DNA from: Sesamum alatum
Lineage: Eukaryota > Streptophyta > Magnoliopsida > Lamiales > Pedaliaceae
NCBI GenBank assembly: GCA_034509735.1
Contig: JACGWO010000013.1
Span: 12,916,136-12,980,135, forward strand
Direction: 5' to 3'
DNA: 64,000 nucleotides
Part shown: one piece after another, positions 46,871 to 58,637 of the stretch
Numbering within the stretch: the first letter of the stretch is position 1
Layout of the letters: each line of letters starts with the position of its first letter
The notes under the pieces: model-generated
Databases searched by the model: none
What the model saw: only the letters and a program-made list of their open reading frames with translations
Told to the model about the DNA's origin: nothing
Translations under genes and position numbers: made by a program

Positions 46871-47683
46871 TGAGAAGTTAGGAAACACTGGAAACATGAG
46901 TATTGTTCACGCAATTCTCCATGAAAGGAATTGGATTCCTATTCATAAGGTTAAGTTGTCCCAAAACCTAGTCACGATTGACTAATGAGGAAGCTTACAT
47001 GTTTAACATCCCCTACGTATTTGTCGTACGCAGCATGGGTATGTTGCTCGGTGCACAGGGCCTGATGTCATTTATGCATCGTACATAACAATGAATATTG
47101 GTTGTGTACCGATGAGGCACTAGACAACAGTTGAGAGTAGTCTTTAATACCTGAATAAGGATTAGAGAAGTGCTCTCGATGCACGGTTTACGGAGAGTTA
47201 ATTCTAGAAGGCTATAGCGATACTAGCTTCTAAAATCATGTGAATAATAATTAGTCTCAGTATTTATGTATGTTCAAACTTAATGGTGAATGTGGTAGCT
47301 TGGAAAGGTTCCAAGTAGGATACCACAACGTTTCACCATGATAGTCAGAATATGACGACTTTGGGAGTCGTTTCTGGAAAAATGGTTTGGATGAAAATAA
47401 CATCCATTGGATGGATGTAGTGCCTAACACGGTTGAGCCAGTAGTTGCCTTGGAGGTTGACAACTAGGCTATGGCTAAAGCCTTTTGGGCCCGAGATCTC
47501 ATCACAAGATCTATATAAAATTCTTAGACAACCACTATTTGTAGGTAGCTAAGCTGGGAAGAGGTGAGATATGGTTGGACGATATTACCACGGCAGAAAA
47601 ATAGAGTAGACCCGCGATACTGAGCCAGTATCATAGATTACTCATTCTCAAAGATCTGAGTAACATGGGTAATTGGCTTTAAG
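46871..47683 (+). pseudogene. reverse transcriptase/RNase H remnants of element D
   Basis: Aligns piecewise with A from about 4850 on: GTTAGGAAACAC, then TACGCAGCATGG near 47028, TGCACAGGGCCTGATGTCAT near 47072, GAAGGCTATAGCGATACTAG in RNase H near 47207, TGGTAGCTTGGAAAGGTTCC near 47291 and ATGGGTAATTGGCTTTAA at the C-terminus. No useful frame remains. Confidence 0.78.
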
Positions 47684-47686
47684 GTC

Positions 47687-47697
47687 AAGTGGGAGAT
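47687..47697 (+). other. Polypurine tract of element D
   Basis: AAGTGGGAGAT before the LTR, conserved despite heavy decay elsewhere in D. Confidence 0.8.
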
Positions 47698-48235
47698 TCT
47701 TAGAATACATGACCAAAAAGCCAATTGGATTGGCGGTTTTGGGAACTATTGGTCAATCTTTATTAATACAATTTTATCCTGATGAATAGAGTAACTATTC
47801 ATCAGTGGAATTTCTGTTTGTTGTGCTTACTACTAACGTTGAACTGCATTTCAAAGTCATAAAAAATGCCCACAGACCAATTGGATAACCCATGTAGTTG
47901 GGATGCGCAATGGACGGCGGCTATGAAACCAACTTCTAAGGGTTGGTCTGAAACGTTTCAAGTCGAGGACCTCGAGACTGGGCATCGAGTGTCCTTTTGA
48001 GACTTGAACTAAGTATTGCATTCACTGGGTGAGTGTCGAGTTTCATCGGCGACAGACAAAGGTCGCCTATGCAATTTTAGTGGGTTAGTTGACAAAGTCG
48101 TCGACTGACTGAACTGACTCATGGGAATCGTCATATGCAAGCCTTAGAGGCTTGGTCACTATGATTGTAATTCCAGCTTCCAATAGTACGTATTAGTCCA
48201 CGGACTTGAGAAATCATAGAAGTCACATGCATATG
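47698..48235 (+). repeat. 3' LTR of element D, 5' part
   Basis: Starts TCTTAGAATACATGACC (canonical TG mutated to TC) and matches 34300-34835. It is cut by LTR F at 48236, and no continuation is seen to the right of F. Confidence 0.85.
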
Positions 48236-49691
48236 TGTTAGAATAGGTGACCGTGAAGCCAATCTGATTGGGTTTATGTAACCTATGTCTGAACAGTTTT
48301 GGTGTTTTAATAATTATCATGAATAAGAAAGTGATATTCGTTTGGCTTAATACTTTGTTTGTGTTCACTTATTACTTTATATTAACTGTTCACTGCACAA
48401 GCAAAGCCCACAGACCGAAACGACAATCCAAGAAACTGGAACTGCGCATTGGATGGCTATTCATGAAATCGGTTTCTGTGGATCGGTCTGAAACACTGCA
48501 AGTCAAGGAATCTCGAGATAGGTATCGAGCATCCATTTGAGACTTGCACTAAGAAATTACAGTCGCGTTTCATCTCCAAGTGACGAGGGCCGCCCATGCA
48601 ATGTTACTGGGTCGGCCAGTTAGGTGCCAGCTGACCGAGGTGACTCGTGGGAACCGTCATATAGAAGACCTTGAGTAGGGTCGGTCGGTATGACTTGTAT
48701 TCCTGGTTCCAACAGTACGGATTTGATCCTCAGACTTGAGGGACTACTGAGATCACCTACACAACGTGCCTGTATCTTAGGTTTGATAAGAGGCTACCAA
48801 GTCAAGTGACTCGGTTGTCATAAGCCCTATCTAGTACAGTCAAGATGTGTAGTGTGGATAGTAGGTCCTAAGAGAGGATCCATATCCTGTCAAAAGGGTT
48901 CATAGTAATGTCTCACTTTACTCTAAGACTCGTCCCCAATAAATCTGTGGCCATAGTGACTGAACAATGGGATGGGATCCGTGTGACGTTTAGTGTGGAC
49001 GAGCCAAGGCTTAAGTCAAGAATGGGTACCAACATCCTAAAGATCCATACCCTAGACTGTAGCTGTGAGATAGTAGATGGAAGGATAAACGTATTAGAGA
49101 GCCTAAATGTTCACGCCACAAACATTCACCTAGTCTCTAGTCCATGGATCGTTGCTAGACGGCCACCCATGGTGACGGACGAATTCCCTTCATGAGATAA
49201 TTGGAGATTCGACCAAGTCTAGCTGAGGGTGAACCTAAAAAGTCACAGATAATCCGTCGGTGACAAAGGATTTAATTTAGAATTAATCTCGGTAGGTTGA
49301 ACAATTTAGTTGGATTAAATTGGTTCCCCTTTTCTTGGATTATTGATTCCTTTAATTAGATTAATGGAATTAACTAATAAATTAGATTTATTAGAAATGA
49401 GGAAATGGGCTTAAATAAATTAATATTAATTATTTAAAGCCCTATAGTTTATTTAAATAGGATTTAAATATTCCATAAATAATTCATCAAGGTGATGGAC
49501 AGACGAGATTGAAGTATAGAGATCAAATGCCTAGATTAGTTTGACTAAGTCTAAAGTCTAGGTCAAAATCCTAATCAAAGTATGCTTCTTAAAGTTGGAG
49601 TGTGAAGAGAGATAGGATTCCACTTCTATAAATACTCCTAGAGGCATGCACATAAGAGATTGATCAACTTGTGAGCATACACACACACACA

Positions 49692-49739
<48 letters not shown>

Positions 49740-49944
49740 CCCTTCCCCTTTTTCCTCCAAGAAAAATTTCAAGTTCCTTGTTTAATACAAGTGGACTTTT
49801 AGACGGATTGATTACGTTAATTGATAATGTTTGGTCAATTCGTCCTCCCTAATTACACACTTGATTTCTTGCTAGCACGGGGGTCAAGAACCAGTAGGGT
49901 TGCGTGGACGATTTAGAGGATTCCAATCATGGGGATCTTGGTGG
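48236..49944 (+). repeat. Copia LTR F, 3'-truncated
   Basis: Begins TGTTAGAATAGGTGACC and follows the A/B/E LTR plan (AGTCACA block at 49241, TATAAATA at 49627, CA/CT-rich leader, CTAGCACGGGGGTCAAGAAC) to about GATCTTGG at 49936-49943, where family similarity ends roughly 270 bp short of a normal LTR end. The W-box motif is decayed (TTTGACTAAG near 49537). It contains a pure (CT)n tract at 49697-49736. Confidence 0.88.
49697..49736. repeat. (CT)n microsatellite
   Basis: About 20 uninterrupted CT units, preceded by a (CA)n tract at 49679-49692, in the transcript-leader part of LTR F. It is an expansion of the shorter CT-rich patch in the other LTRs. Confidence 0.95.
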
Positions 49945-50181
49945 ATGGCCTATACATCACCATCACCACCACCACCACCACCACCACCACCGCCACCGCC
50001 ACTGCCACCGTCGGACATGGAGGATCGAATGGTCTGGCTCATGACGATGATGGTCGACATGATGGCTGTGATGAAGTCCATGCAGACTAACAACTCTGTT
50101 ATTGGCCCGTTACAGCCTCTGACAAACCCCCGTGCTCTAGACGATGGCGACATGGACCATGACGAGGGGGATGAGTTGTAG
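49945..50181 (+). pseudogene. C-terminal fragment of a CACTA-type transposon protein (tentative)
   Basis: Open frame to TAG at 50179. It encodes a run of about a dozen Pro residues, then MEDRMVWLMTMMVDMMAVMK, a Met-rich amphipathic helix, and an acidic tail (DDGDMDHDEGDEL). Proline runs followed by Met-rich helices occur at the C-termini of plant CACTA-associated proteins, and the next 900 bp look like a CACTA subterminal region. The upstream start codon would lie in LTR F, so the N-terminal part is lost. Identification is by context and weak. Confidence 0.4.
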
Positions 50182-50399
50182 ATTTAGGATATCTTTTTTA
50201 ATATTTGTAATTAAATTTGATAATATTTTTGTTAATATATTTCTTTTTCGTAATTATGCATATTTTGGTATTGCATAACATCATTTACGTGTTTCATTAT
50301 TTAACCAAATTAAAAAAAAAAACAATTCATAATTTATTTTTATTTATATAAATAATAATAATTATTATTATATAACTACAAAAATTTAATTAACAAATA

Positions 50400-51116
50400 A
50401 ATTAGGAACGGTCTTTTGTTCGGCCACGGAATGCTAAATGTATCGAGCTCACCGTTCCAATTATGGACCGGACAAATATGACCACCGTTCCTAAAACCGC
50501 ACAAATAGACCATTCCAAATAAGGAACGAATCGTTCCTAATTTTAGCCCAAGTAAATGACTATATATCATCGTTGGTGTTCCAAATACAGATCCTTATAC
50601 CGTGCCAACTGTGTATGCCAAATAAAGATTAGAATCGATCCTACGTTCAGTACACAGTCAGGATCAAACAGAGTTCCACATGCCGTTCCAAAACCTATCA
50701 CCTAGATTAAAAATAAACCGTTTCAATGTGTATTCCAGAATCAGTGGAAAAATTCATCTCTCATATATTAAGCTTTACACAAATAGAATTGCAACAACCG
50801 TTGCAAATTATGTTAATAACATAACATGTGACCGTTCCAAATATTAACTGAGTGTTCCAAATACACAAATTATATATTCCCAGAGACAAAGCTAATTAGG
50901 AACGATTTTTACCTTGTGCGTCAAAAACAACTCCAAAATAGGAACGGTCCCGTTGTAACTGTTTCTAAATATTATGAACGCCGTGTATTACGACTGATGG
51001 TGTACCATTCCAAATGTTGGTCCAGGTTCATCTAGTGAGCTTTTGCTCGTTTCAAATGAAAAAAAAAAAAAAATCGTGCCTACGCAGGTTTCAATTCCCG
51101 TATTTTTTTGTAGGGG
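50400..51116. repeat. CACTA-like subterminal repeat array and 3' terminus
   Basis: A motif of type CCGTTCC(A/T)AA occurs at least ten times in both orientations (for example 50403, 50452, 50484, 50510-50535, 50684, 50717, 50838, 50898, 50941). Such dense degenerate subterminal repeats bind the regulatory transposase in En/Spm elements. The array ends in TATTTTTTTGTAGGG (51101-51115), close to the inverted CACTACAAAAA terminus with the final TG changed. Extends beyond one motif, but the other end of the element is not in the window. Confidence 0.5.
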
Positions 51117-53649
51117 TACTTTTAACTAATAATTTGATATGTCCAATTGCTTTAAAAATTTCAAAATTCTTATTTCAAAAAAAACTACTATAGATGCATT
51201 ATAATATATGGACATTTTCTGTACATGTATGTGACATACACATAAGTTGTTTTGAAACTTTGAATTTACAAAGTTGGTACTCCAAGTATTACTTGAGTAA
51301 TCTTTTAGCGTGATTAGCATCTAAATTATTTATTTCATAATTTTAATAGGAAATTCTATTTAACATAATTAATTTTATATTTTGTAACAATGAATTATTG
51401 AATTGTACTTCCTTTTAGTTAGATTATTTTTATTTAAAATATTTTCTGCATATTATACTTTTCTCCAAAATTAATGCAGTTGTGCTAAACGTGATTCATG
51501 CTCCCCTTCATATTTTTCCTTGGCTAATGGCTTCGAATGTTTACATCATAATAATAATTTATGGCAGTTGATTGAAAGGTTTTCAAGTTGTTAGTCAAAG
51601 ATATAGGTGCTAGCAAGATAATATTGTTTCTGATTTCTCAGTTTCTGAATTAAACCTATTATATAGGAAAAAAAAGAATTTTTTATCGCTAAATGGAAAC
51701 AAAATTTCAAGTAGAGTACGCTATATTGTCAGGCATAGAAAAGATTCAAGAAAATTCAATAATACTTAATTGCAATATGGTATTAACCAATATGTTAAGA
51801 GAATTGAATATTAAGTAATATACTCAAAGTTGATGAAGAGTTTTTGGTATAGTGTATTGTCAAATGCAGTCCTACCAGCAATACGTTTGAGTATACATAT
51901 GTCATAAATGACATGTTAGGTAATCGATGTTATCCAATGTATTAAAAGTTACAAGTGGTTTTATTTCATTTAGTAGATATATATTTTGATATTAGATTTC
52001 TTTGCCTTTTTTCTTAGTTGAAAAACATGACTAATTTTTAGGCTATTTTGTTTTTTGAAAGTATAAATGTCTATGTCAATGTCAGCTTCAGGTAAAGAAG
52101 GCTGAGTTAATTTTTTAATGTAAAATTGTATTATGATATCTTTCTCCTTGTTTTTTGTGTCTTTTTGGTTGTCTAGAATATGCCAGACTGAAATTTTCAC
52201 TTCTTTACTTAATACTTTTCATTAGATGTATTCAACAGAGGAATCTTGATAGGATGAAAAGAAAATATACCAGTCTAACTACTACAGAAAGACAATAATA
52301 CATAGAGTTAAGGAACGCAAGAAATTGAGGAAGACAACTGTAGATAAGTATAATTCGCATGCTCCTTGGCTTCTAAAAGCCCAAATAATTCCATGTGAAT
52401 CAAAAGGTAAATTTTTTAGAGAAAAAAATTTCCTCCAACAAATCTTGATAGGTTCTCATTTCGTACGATAATTTTTTATTTTTTTCATTATTTCCTTTTG
52501 GATTCATAACTCATAAGGCTGCATGCTCAGATGCATGGGCTAGAAAAAAAAAATGCCAAACTCTTGTGATGTAGTAAAGTTTGAGTACGAGCCTCCTACT
52601 TTTTGTTGTGATAATAGAAAAGTGAAGCTTGTGCATGTTGAAGTTCCATATATATGAATTGTATGGATTCTTCATTTCTAAAACAAAAGAGGCTATTGCA
52701 TTTCCAAAAAATATCTTGCTCTTGAACTGTATATTCTCTTTCACTTCATTAAGAGTGAAATTAGACCAAAAAAAAAAAAAAAACTTGCATGTTCTAGGCA
52801 AAGAGTTTATACTTTTTGAGCACAAGGAATAGATACCATGATCTTCCTGGGTTATTCTCATATGAAAAGGGTCCTAATCCATTCCAACTATATTTTGTTG
52901 AGACTGAAAATTAGGTTGAAAACAAAATGAGGATACTAAAAAATTCAAGTATGTCTGAAGCAACAGTCCAAAAATAAAATTATTTCTTTTATCACATATG
53001 GGTAATGTATTACTGATTCCAACAAAAGCGAGACTACCTAACGCAAAATAGGAGAAACTTCTAAAATTTTGCACTTAAGGTCTAAAGATACTTATCTGTA
53101 TTCAACAAAAATGTTAAAAGTTAAAACGTCAGTATGGTCCAAAATCATCTTTTTCTTGTGGGTCTTTTTCATATTCTTGAATTATTGCTTGGAGTCGATG
53201 AAGACAAATCAGTTGTGGAGTTCCAAAGTTGTCATCTTGTTTTAATTCATGGGCTGAGTTAATGTTATTTACCATTCTTGAAAAGTAGGATAATAGAATG
53301 ATACAATGGGTATTATGTTGACTTGAGAGTCAATAGATCAACCGTCCATAATCTTGGCCGCTTCGGCAGTTGATTCTTGTTTTCTGTTGTCATTTCAAAA
53401 TATTGATTTTTTCAATTTCAGGTCCGGGATTTCTGAATTCGGGTTTATTGCGTTCATTCTAGAGGATTATTGGACTTGTGTTTTGGTGAGTTCACATGAT
53501 TGTTGCCTTTCTAAGAAATCTCCAAATTTGAACTTTACTCTTCAAGTTTTAATATATTCTATTAGTAGCTAATCGTTTTTCTGACTATATAGAGAGGCTG
53601 ATGGTTATACAAATTAAAAGCTTTGAGTTCTCATAGTTGATGTAATTAC
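51117..53649. other. AT-rich intergenic sequence, nothing recognised
   Basis: Poly-A/T runs and short frames only. A T-rich frame at 52511-52861 has no recognisable similarity and runs through an A18 tract. Confidence 0.6.
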
Positions 53650-54676
53650 GGGAATTTAATTTGGCTTGGTTGGCTAAGCAGGGCTGGAGGCTTCTAACGA
53701 GGCCAAATTCCCTTCTTAGTTGTGTGTTGAAGGTCAAATATTTCTCGGATTGCAGTTTATGGGAGGTTACATTGGGGTTTAGGCCATTATGGATTTGGCG
53801 GAGTTTACTCTGTGCACGGAATTTATTACGAGAGAGGTGTGTTATGAGGGAGAATCGGTTGGCAGGAGGGGGACCGGAGTGGTGCTGGAAATGCATAAGT
53901 CAGGATGTTTCACTGTGAGAAGTGCATACTATCATGCTGTCTATATGTGGGAACAAAATGAGGCATCAACATCTGGAACAGAATTTTGTTTGGGGCTGAA
54001 GAGGAGATCGGTTCGGTTGGTCTTGTGGGATACAAAAGTGCCATTGAGAGTTCGTGTGTTTATGTGGAGAATGTGCAAAGATGTATTACCAACTCTGGGA
54101 AATTTGGCTAGCAGAAGGAAGGGTGTTGAAACAGAATGTGGGGCATGTGGAGCTCAAGTAGAATGCAATCGACACGTGATGCTGGAATGTCCGGTAGCGA
54201 GGCAACTTTGGGCATTGTCTTCACTGCCATGGAGGTATATTTTTGGACTGGAGAGGTGGGAGTTTAGAGTGGGCTGGTCAGCTGTTCAAGTCTCTTGATG
54301 CTGTGCAGAGGACTCATTTCTCCATGGCGTGTTGGACGTTATGGAAGCTGCGGTGTAAGCGAGTAATGGAAGGAAAGATGTTGGATATATGGAAGGCTTG
54401 GCATAGGTCCATGAGTCTGCTGGAATGCTACCAGAATGCGAAGTCCATGAGTTCGGTTGATAGCAATTAATGGGAGAGTGAGTTTAGTTGAGCTATTTGT
54501 TTTTGAAGTTTGTATTTTTGCTGTTCTATTTTAGGTTGGTAGTCATGGTTTTGTTTTCTTTTGCTGCTGTGGCTTTATTTTCTCTTAGTATGATTACGAG
54601 GATAATATGTGTTTTGTTGGACATGTGTACTGTTTTTTAGTTATAAAATCTCATCGCTTAAAATAAAATAAAAAAA
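53650..54676 (+). mobile_element. L1-type LINE, 3' fragment
   Basis: 5'-truncated non-LTR retrotransposon. FNLAWLAKQGWRLLTRPNSL (from about 53652), the C-terminal RT region, continues through VLKVKYFSDCSLWEV and WRSLLCARNLL. A deletion/frame change near 53860 leads to SGCFTVRSAYYHAVYMW and the RVT zinc-binding domain (LWDTKVPLRVRVFMWRMC, CGAC...H...C at about 54137-54190). Another frame change near 54290 gives AVQRTHFSMACWTLWKLRCK, stop at 54468. A ~200-bp 3' UTR ends in an AAATAAAATAAAAAAA-type tail. Confidence 0.85.
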
Positions 54677-57600
54677 TGATTAGATTGTTTTAATTTGAGT
54701 GGTTGTATGTAATTATTGCAGGGAGTTTCTGTGCTACGTTTCTAATGTGTATGTATGTGTACTTCTTTCCTTCTTTTATTTCTTTAAAATTTAAATTTAT
54801 TAAACTATATCAGTCACGAAGTCTTTGTCCTTGATGGTGAGTGTGGGAGATGGAAGTATTGAGATATTGTGAATGTGTTATAAGTCTGAGTATCAGTTTT
54901 TTTTTAACTTTTTCTAAAATTTCTGTATAAAAGTTCTTGGATCATTTTGCTAAATTTCATTATTTACTGTATTATTTGGAATCATGATTTTGGGAACAAA
55001 AAGCTTTTAAGCCTGTCAAGTTAAATCCTGTATATCCCAATTTCTAATGGCTGTTCTTGCTTCTCAGCAGAATATTTGTCCCACTTTGTGCTGAAGTAGA
55101 TTAAACTTCTGAACTTGTTTAAACTGCTTGTGCAAAGCTGAAAGGGGTTCAAATGTAATATGTGCCATTTTTGGGGCACACAAAGTTTGCAAAATTAGGT
55201 AACTGCTCCAAGCAGGAAAATGCGCATTTGGTGGAAATTCAACACCGAGTAAAGAGAACAGGTACATAGCTAGACAAATCTTGGTTTGTTGAGTACATTT
55301 ACATTCGTACTATGGTAGTTCAGTGGCCTGCATATATACCCATACAAATAATATAGAAAAATCTAAAGTTTAGGCTTAATTACGATAACCTCCCCTGAAA
55401 ATTAGATAGTTAGTGATTGTACCTCTCTATTAACATGTTTGGAAAATGTTCAAAAATTAACCCTATAAACATCCAAATCATTATTCGAATGGTAGATATC
55501 GTATTAAAACAAGACGTCAAGACTGCAATGATTCAACAGTCAGGTTAATAGATTTAATCTCGGCCAGAAATACAACTACCATCAAGTCTAAATGCATTTG
55601 ATCGAAGATAACCAGGATTTCATGCCTGAACATAGTGTAGGATAAATTTTGCATTATATAAATTAAAAATTTTAAATTTTATTATGCAGATATTTATGGA
55701 ATTGTGTTGAAAACAAAAAATTAGAACAACAACCAGCTCAAAGAGGCCACAGAAATATGTCAACGAAATAACAATCATAAACAAGCGGCAAGGATTCAAT
55801 TCATTTATTAACTTTGCGACCTTTATCTATGTGTAAATATTAAATTTTCTTTGCTTAATTGATTCAGATATCGACCAATGGTAATCTGCATTTGTGAAGA
55901 TATGATAAAGAATGAAGGATTTCAATTGCAACAAGTTGCCCATCAAAATCCAATCTTTGCCAAGGTTACAACTAAAAAGTACTTAGGTAAGAGTTATTCA
56001 AAATTACATCAAAGAAATAACATATATACAAAAATAAACAACTATTTTATGATACTATTATTTCACCCTTTTGTTTAGGTGAATTGCAAACCATAGTTGC
56101 ATCAATTTTGCAAATTGTCTATTGCGAATAAATCCAACACATATGACAATGGTATAAAACGAAACTCAAAATACTCTAAATTATTTTCATTTAAAAAAAA
56201 CATTCCTTATCTTATGTGGGTTGCACAAAAATAATGACACTGAGAAAATGCATGAGAGATAGATGATACAAAGAATGATAGATGCAAAGGAAGTGTCACT
56301 TAAGGAAATTATACACAACAGAAATTCTCTAAGATAATTCTAAAAATAAATTGCTTAAATAGTATGAACTTACATTGTGCTTTTATACAAAACCAAATAG
56401 AACATTAACAGCGTCTTCTTGCCAGGATGCATATTATTGCTTCAATGGAACTGTTGAAAAGGTGGAACATAAATCATCAATATGGTATCACTCGTGCAAA
56501 AAATGTGCTGCATCAATTTACAAAAGTTGAGAGGGAGTTAGCTGCAAAAAAATGCACTGAAGATGACATGCAAATGACACCAAGTTACAAAAAAAAAAAC
56601 ATTAATTTTCATCAACAATGAAATTCTACTGTATATTCATATATGTAAACATTGAATAATCTTAGCCTATTTGTAGATATAGATTATTGTTAAACATCAT
56701 CCAATGAGTTGAAAGTGCACTAATCACGATGTTCGAGAAGCAACAACTATATATGTTGGATGCCCTATAGACGAATATCTGACATCAATTCAACAGGTAA
56801 TTTACCATATGACTTCAACATATTAAAGTCATTATTATAAACATGGCATTGGAGGCACTATTTTATATGAATCATTTTTAAATTAAACTAAGGACACTAA
56901 TCTAATATATTAAATATTACAGGGAGAAAATTAGTTAAAATATTATCGAGAACTAAGCTTCAAAGTTCTATAGTGTTTTGATCTCTCATTGCACTAAAAA
57001 AATAAAATAAGCAGAGGTCATCGATGGTAGACTGAACGTCATAGTAGAGGCAATATAAAAGAAACAAAATCTACCAGAAAAATAGAAAGAAAAAAAAAAA
57101 AGAAAGAAAGAAGAAATCAGCTACAACAATATTGGATGATGGACAAAAAACAGAACATATTGGTAAGAAAAGCAAGACATCAATTCATAATGATGATAAA
57201 AATGAAGAAACTTCCATTGAAGAAAGACTGAACAAAAACGAGGACAGAGCAAGAAGGAAAAACAAGAAGAATTTCAGATACAAATACCGAGTGATGATGA
57301 AACTCTTAATAATTGGAAAAAAAGTATGGGACAAAATCCATGAAGGGAACCAAGAAGAAGAAGACATTATAAGGGATCAAGATCAGAAAAGAGAAACACA
57401 GATGAACATTTCAATATTTTTATGTTATATTATTATTTTAATTTATTATTTTCAATTTATTTTTAAGTTTTTTATATATTAGAACAATTGTTCAGCATGA
57501 CCAACAATTTGACAATACATTTCTTTCTATATGGAATTAGAAAACTTACATTTCATTATTAGATTTTAAAATTATAATATTATTCTAATACAATCATATG

Positions 57601-57699
57601 AGACACGTGCCACACATGTATTCATTAGTAGTATATATGAAAAAAAAAAGAAAAAAAGGAGCCAAAGAAAAGAAGAAATAGATACATCGATGGGGAGTC
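54677..57699. other. AT-rich intergenic sequence, nothing recognised
   Basis: Short frames only. 57132-57482 is Lys/Glu/Asn-rich low complexity and 56427-56621 has no recognisable match. GACACGTGCCACACATG at about 57601-57617 resembles the hairpin of the Helitron-like end at 60505 but lacks CTAG. Confidence 0.55.
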
Positions 57700-57913
57700 A
57701 AAATTGCAAAAGTTTGTTAAAGGATTGGAAATGTTTATCAAAGGCTTCTCGCCAATACGAGGATTGATTCAAATTGTCCTCATTAGTAGTGGGGCCGTGA
57801 CATTAAAAAAAGAGGGGGGAGGGGGGACAAATGAAGTGAGAAATCAAATACTTCAAGTCCCACCTCCGACAACATTTGATATGTTCTTTACCGAGCTTTG
57901 AAGTGGGAGCATC
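57700..57913 (+). other. Possible internal remnant before LTR G
   Basis: Sequence directly before LTR G ends with AAGTGGGAGCATC, which resembles a polypurine tract as found before plant LTRs. The 65-codon frame at 57704-57901 shows no recognisable domain. If this is the 3' end of an internal region, the rest of the element is missing. Confidence 0.4.
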
Positions 57914-58637
57914 TGTTGACACAAAAAGTTTAGAATAAATTACCAATTAAAAATTCAAAATAAATTGGCTAATAATTTGATTCTAAATTAAAGTTCATAA
58001 CAAATTTGAGCTTTTCATACCTTCAATTTGACAAATTCGCATAAGTGTCTATACTAAATTTGGGTCTTATGTATTTGATGGATTGGTCCAAAATAAATAC
58101 AAGTTGTCTTTATTTTGGGATTAGCTAATTGGGTCAAAGCATGTTCAAGCACAACCTGATAGCTGATGGATCCAAATCAAAGCTTACGGTGTTCAAGCCC
58201 AACAGACATGAGCTCAAGTTACTGTAGTCCTACTCATGCCTATAAATAAGGGCCTCCATCACACCAAAAGAAGGGAGACAACATTCAAGACAAGTCACTA
58301 CATACAACACAACAAATCAAGAACCCAAGTCCAGAAGCTCTTTGCCACGACGAAGATCTACGGCCACGAAGGTTCCACGTCTTCCTTGGCATCAAATCCA
58401 TCGAGCCTTGATACCACATTTCAAGGTGACATGCAGTTTGCTCCACTCGGAGGAGATTACACATCCACATTCAAGAACAAGCTTCAAGCCCTTGGAATGA
58501 CACTCGGAAGGAATAATCAGGGATTACATTGAAATTAGAGATTGTACCCACTTTCTTTTTTAAATCAATAAACTGTATTTGTCCATATTTTTCTTATCTC
58601 GTTATTATTTTTGTAGACACGAAATTTTGTGTGAACA
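57914..58637 (+). repeat. LTR G, unrelated to the copia family above (724 bp)
   Basis: Starts TGTTGACACAAAA and ends TTTTGTGTGAACA, so the ends are inverted repeats with TG...CA. A TATA box (TATAAATA, 58241-58248) lies mid-way, followed by a C/A-rich transcript leader, and AATAAA-like AATCAATAAACTG is at about 58563, giving a U3-R-U5 layout. Flanks (GCATC and TATAC) do not form a 5-bp duplication, so it may be a 3' LTR of a truncated element rather than a solo LTR. The 98-codon frame at 58236-58532 starts within the TATA-box region and is not a supported gene. Confidence 0.65.
58241..58248 (+). promoter_or_regulatory. TATA box of LTR G
   Basis: TATAAATA followed about 30 bp later by a CA-rich start region (CATCACACC), typical of a plant LTR promoter. 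Confidence 0.55.

Larger units (their letters stand above)
34300..48235 (+). mobile_element. Decayed Ty1/copia element D, hosting element E
   Basis: Left LTR (34300-about 35735), gag/protease/integrase remnants (to 37349), RT/RNase H remnants (46871-47683), polypurine tract and right LTR (from 47698). Both LTRs share AAGCCAATTG and TTGGCGGTTTTGGGAACTAT near their starts, distinguishing this subfamily from A, B and E. Internal similarity is recognisable but no frame of useful length survives, so D is the oldest copia here. It is interrupted at 37350-46870 by E and on the right by LTR F. Confidence 0.82.

Noticed and set aside
53354..53572. 72-codon frame upstream of the LINE
   Set aside because: Hydrophobic AT-rich frame with no recognisable similarity, not continuous with the LINE reading frame.
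57132..57482. 116-codon Lys/Glu-rich frame
   Set aside because: Compositionally driven by A-rich DNA, with no recognisable domain or promoter context.
57595..57640. Second Helitron 3' end near GACACGTGCCACACATG
   Set aside because: No CTRR motif at the right distance (reads ATTCATTAGT) and the hairpin is imperfect.
58236..58532. 98-codon frame in LTR G as a gene
   Set aside because: It begins at the TATA box and covers R/U5 of an LTR; no domain recognised.
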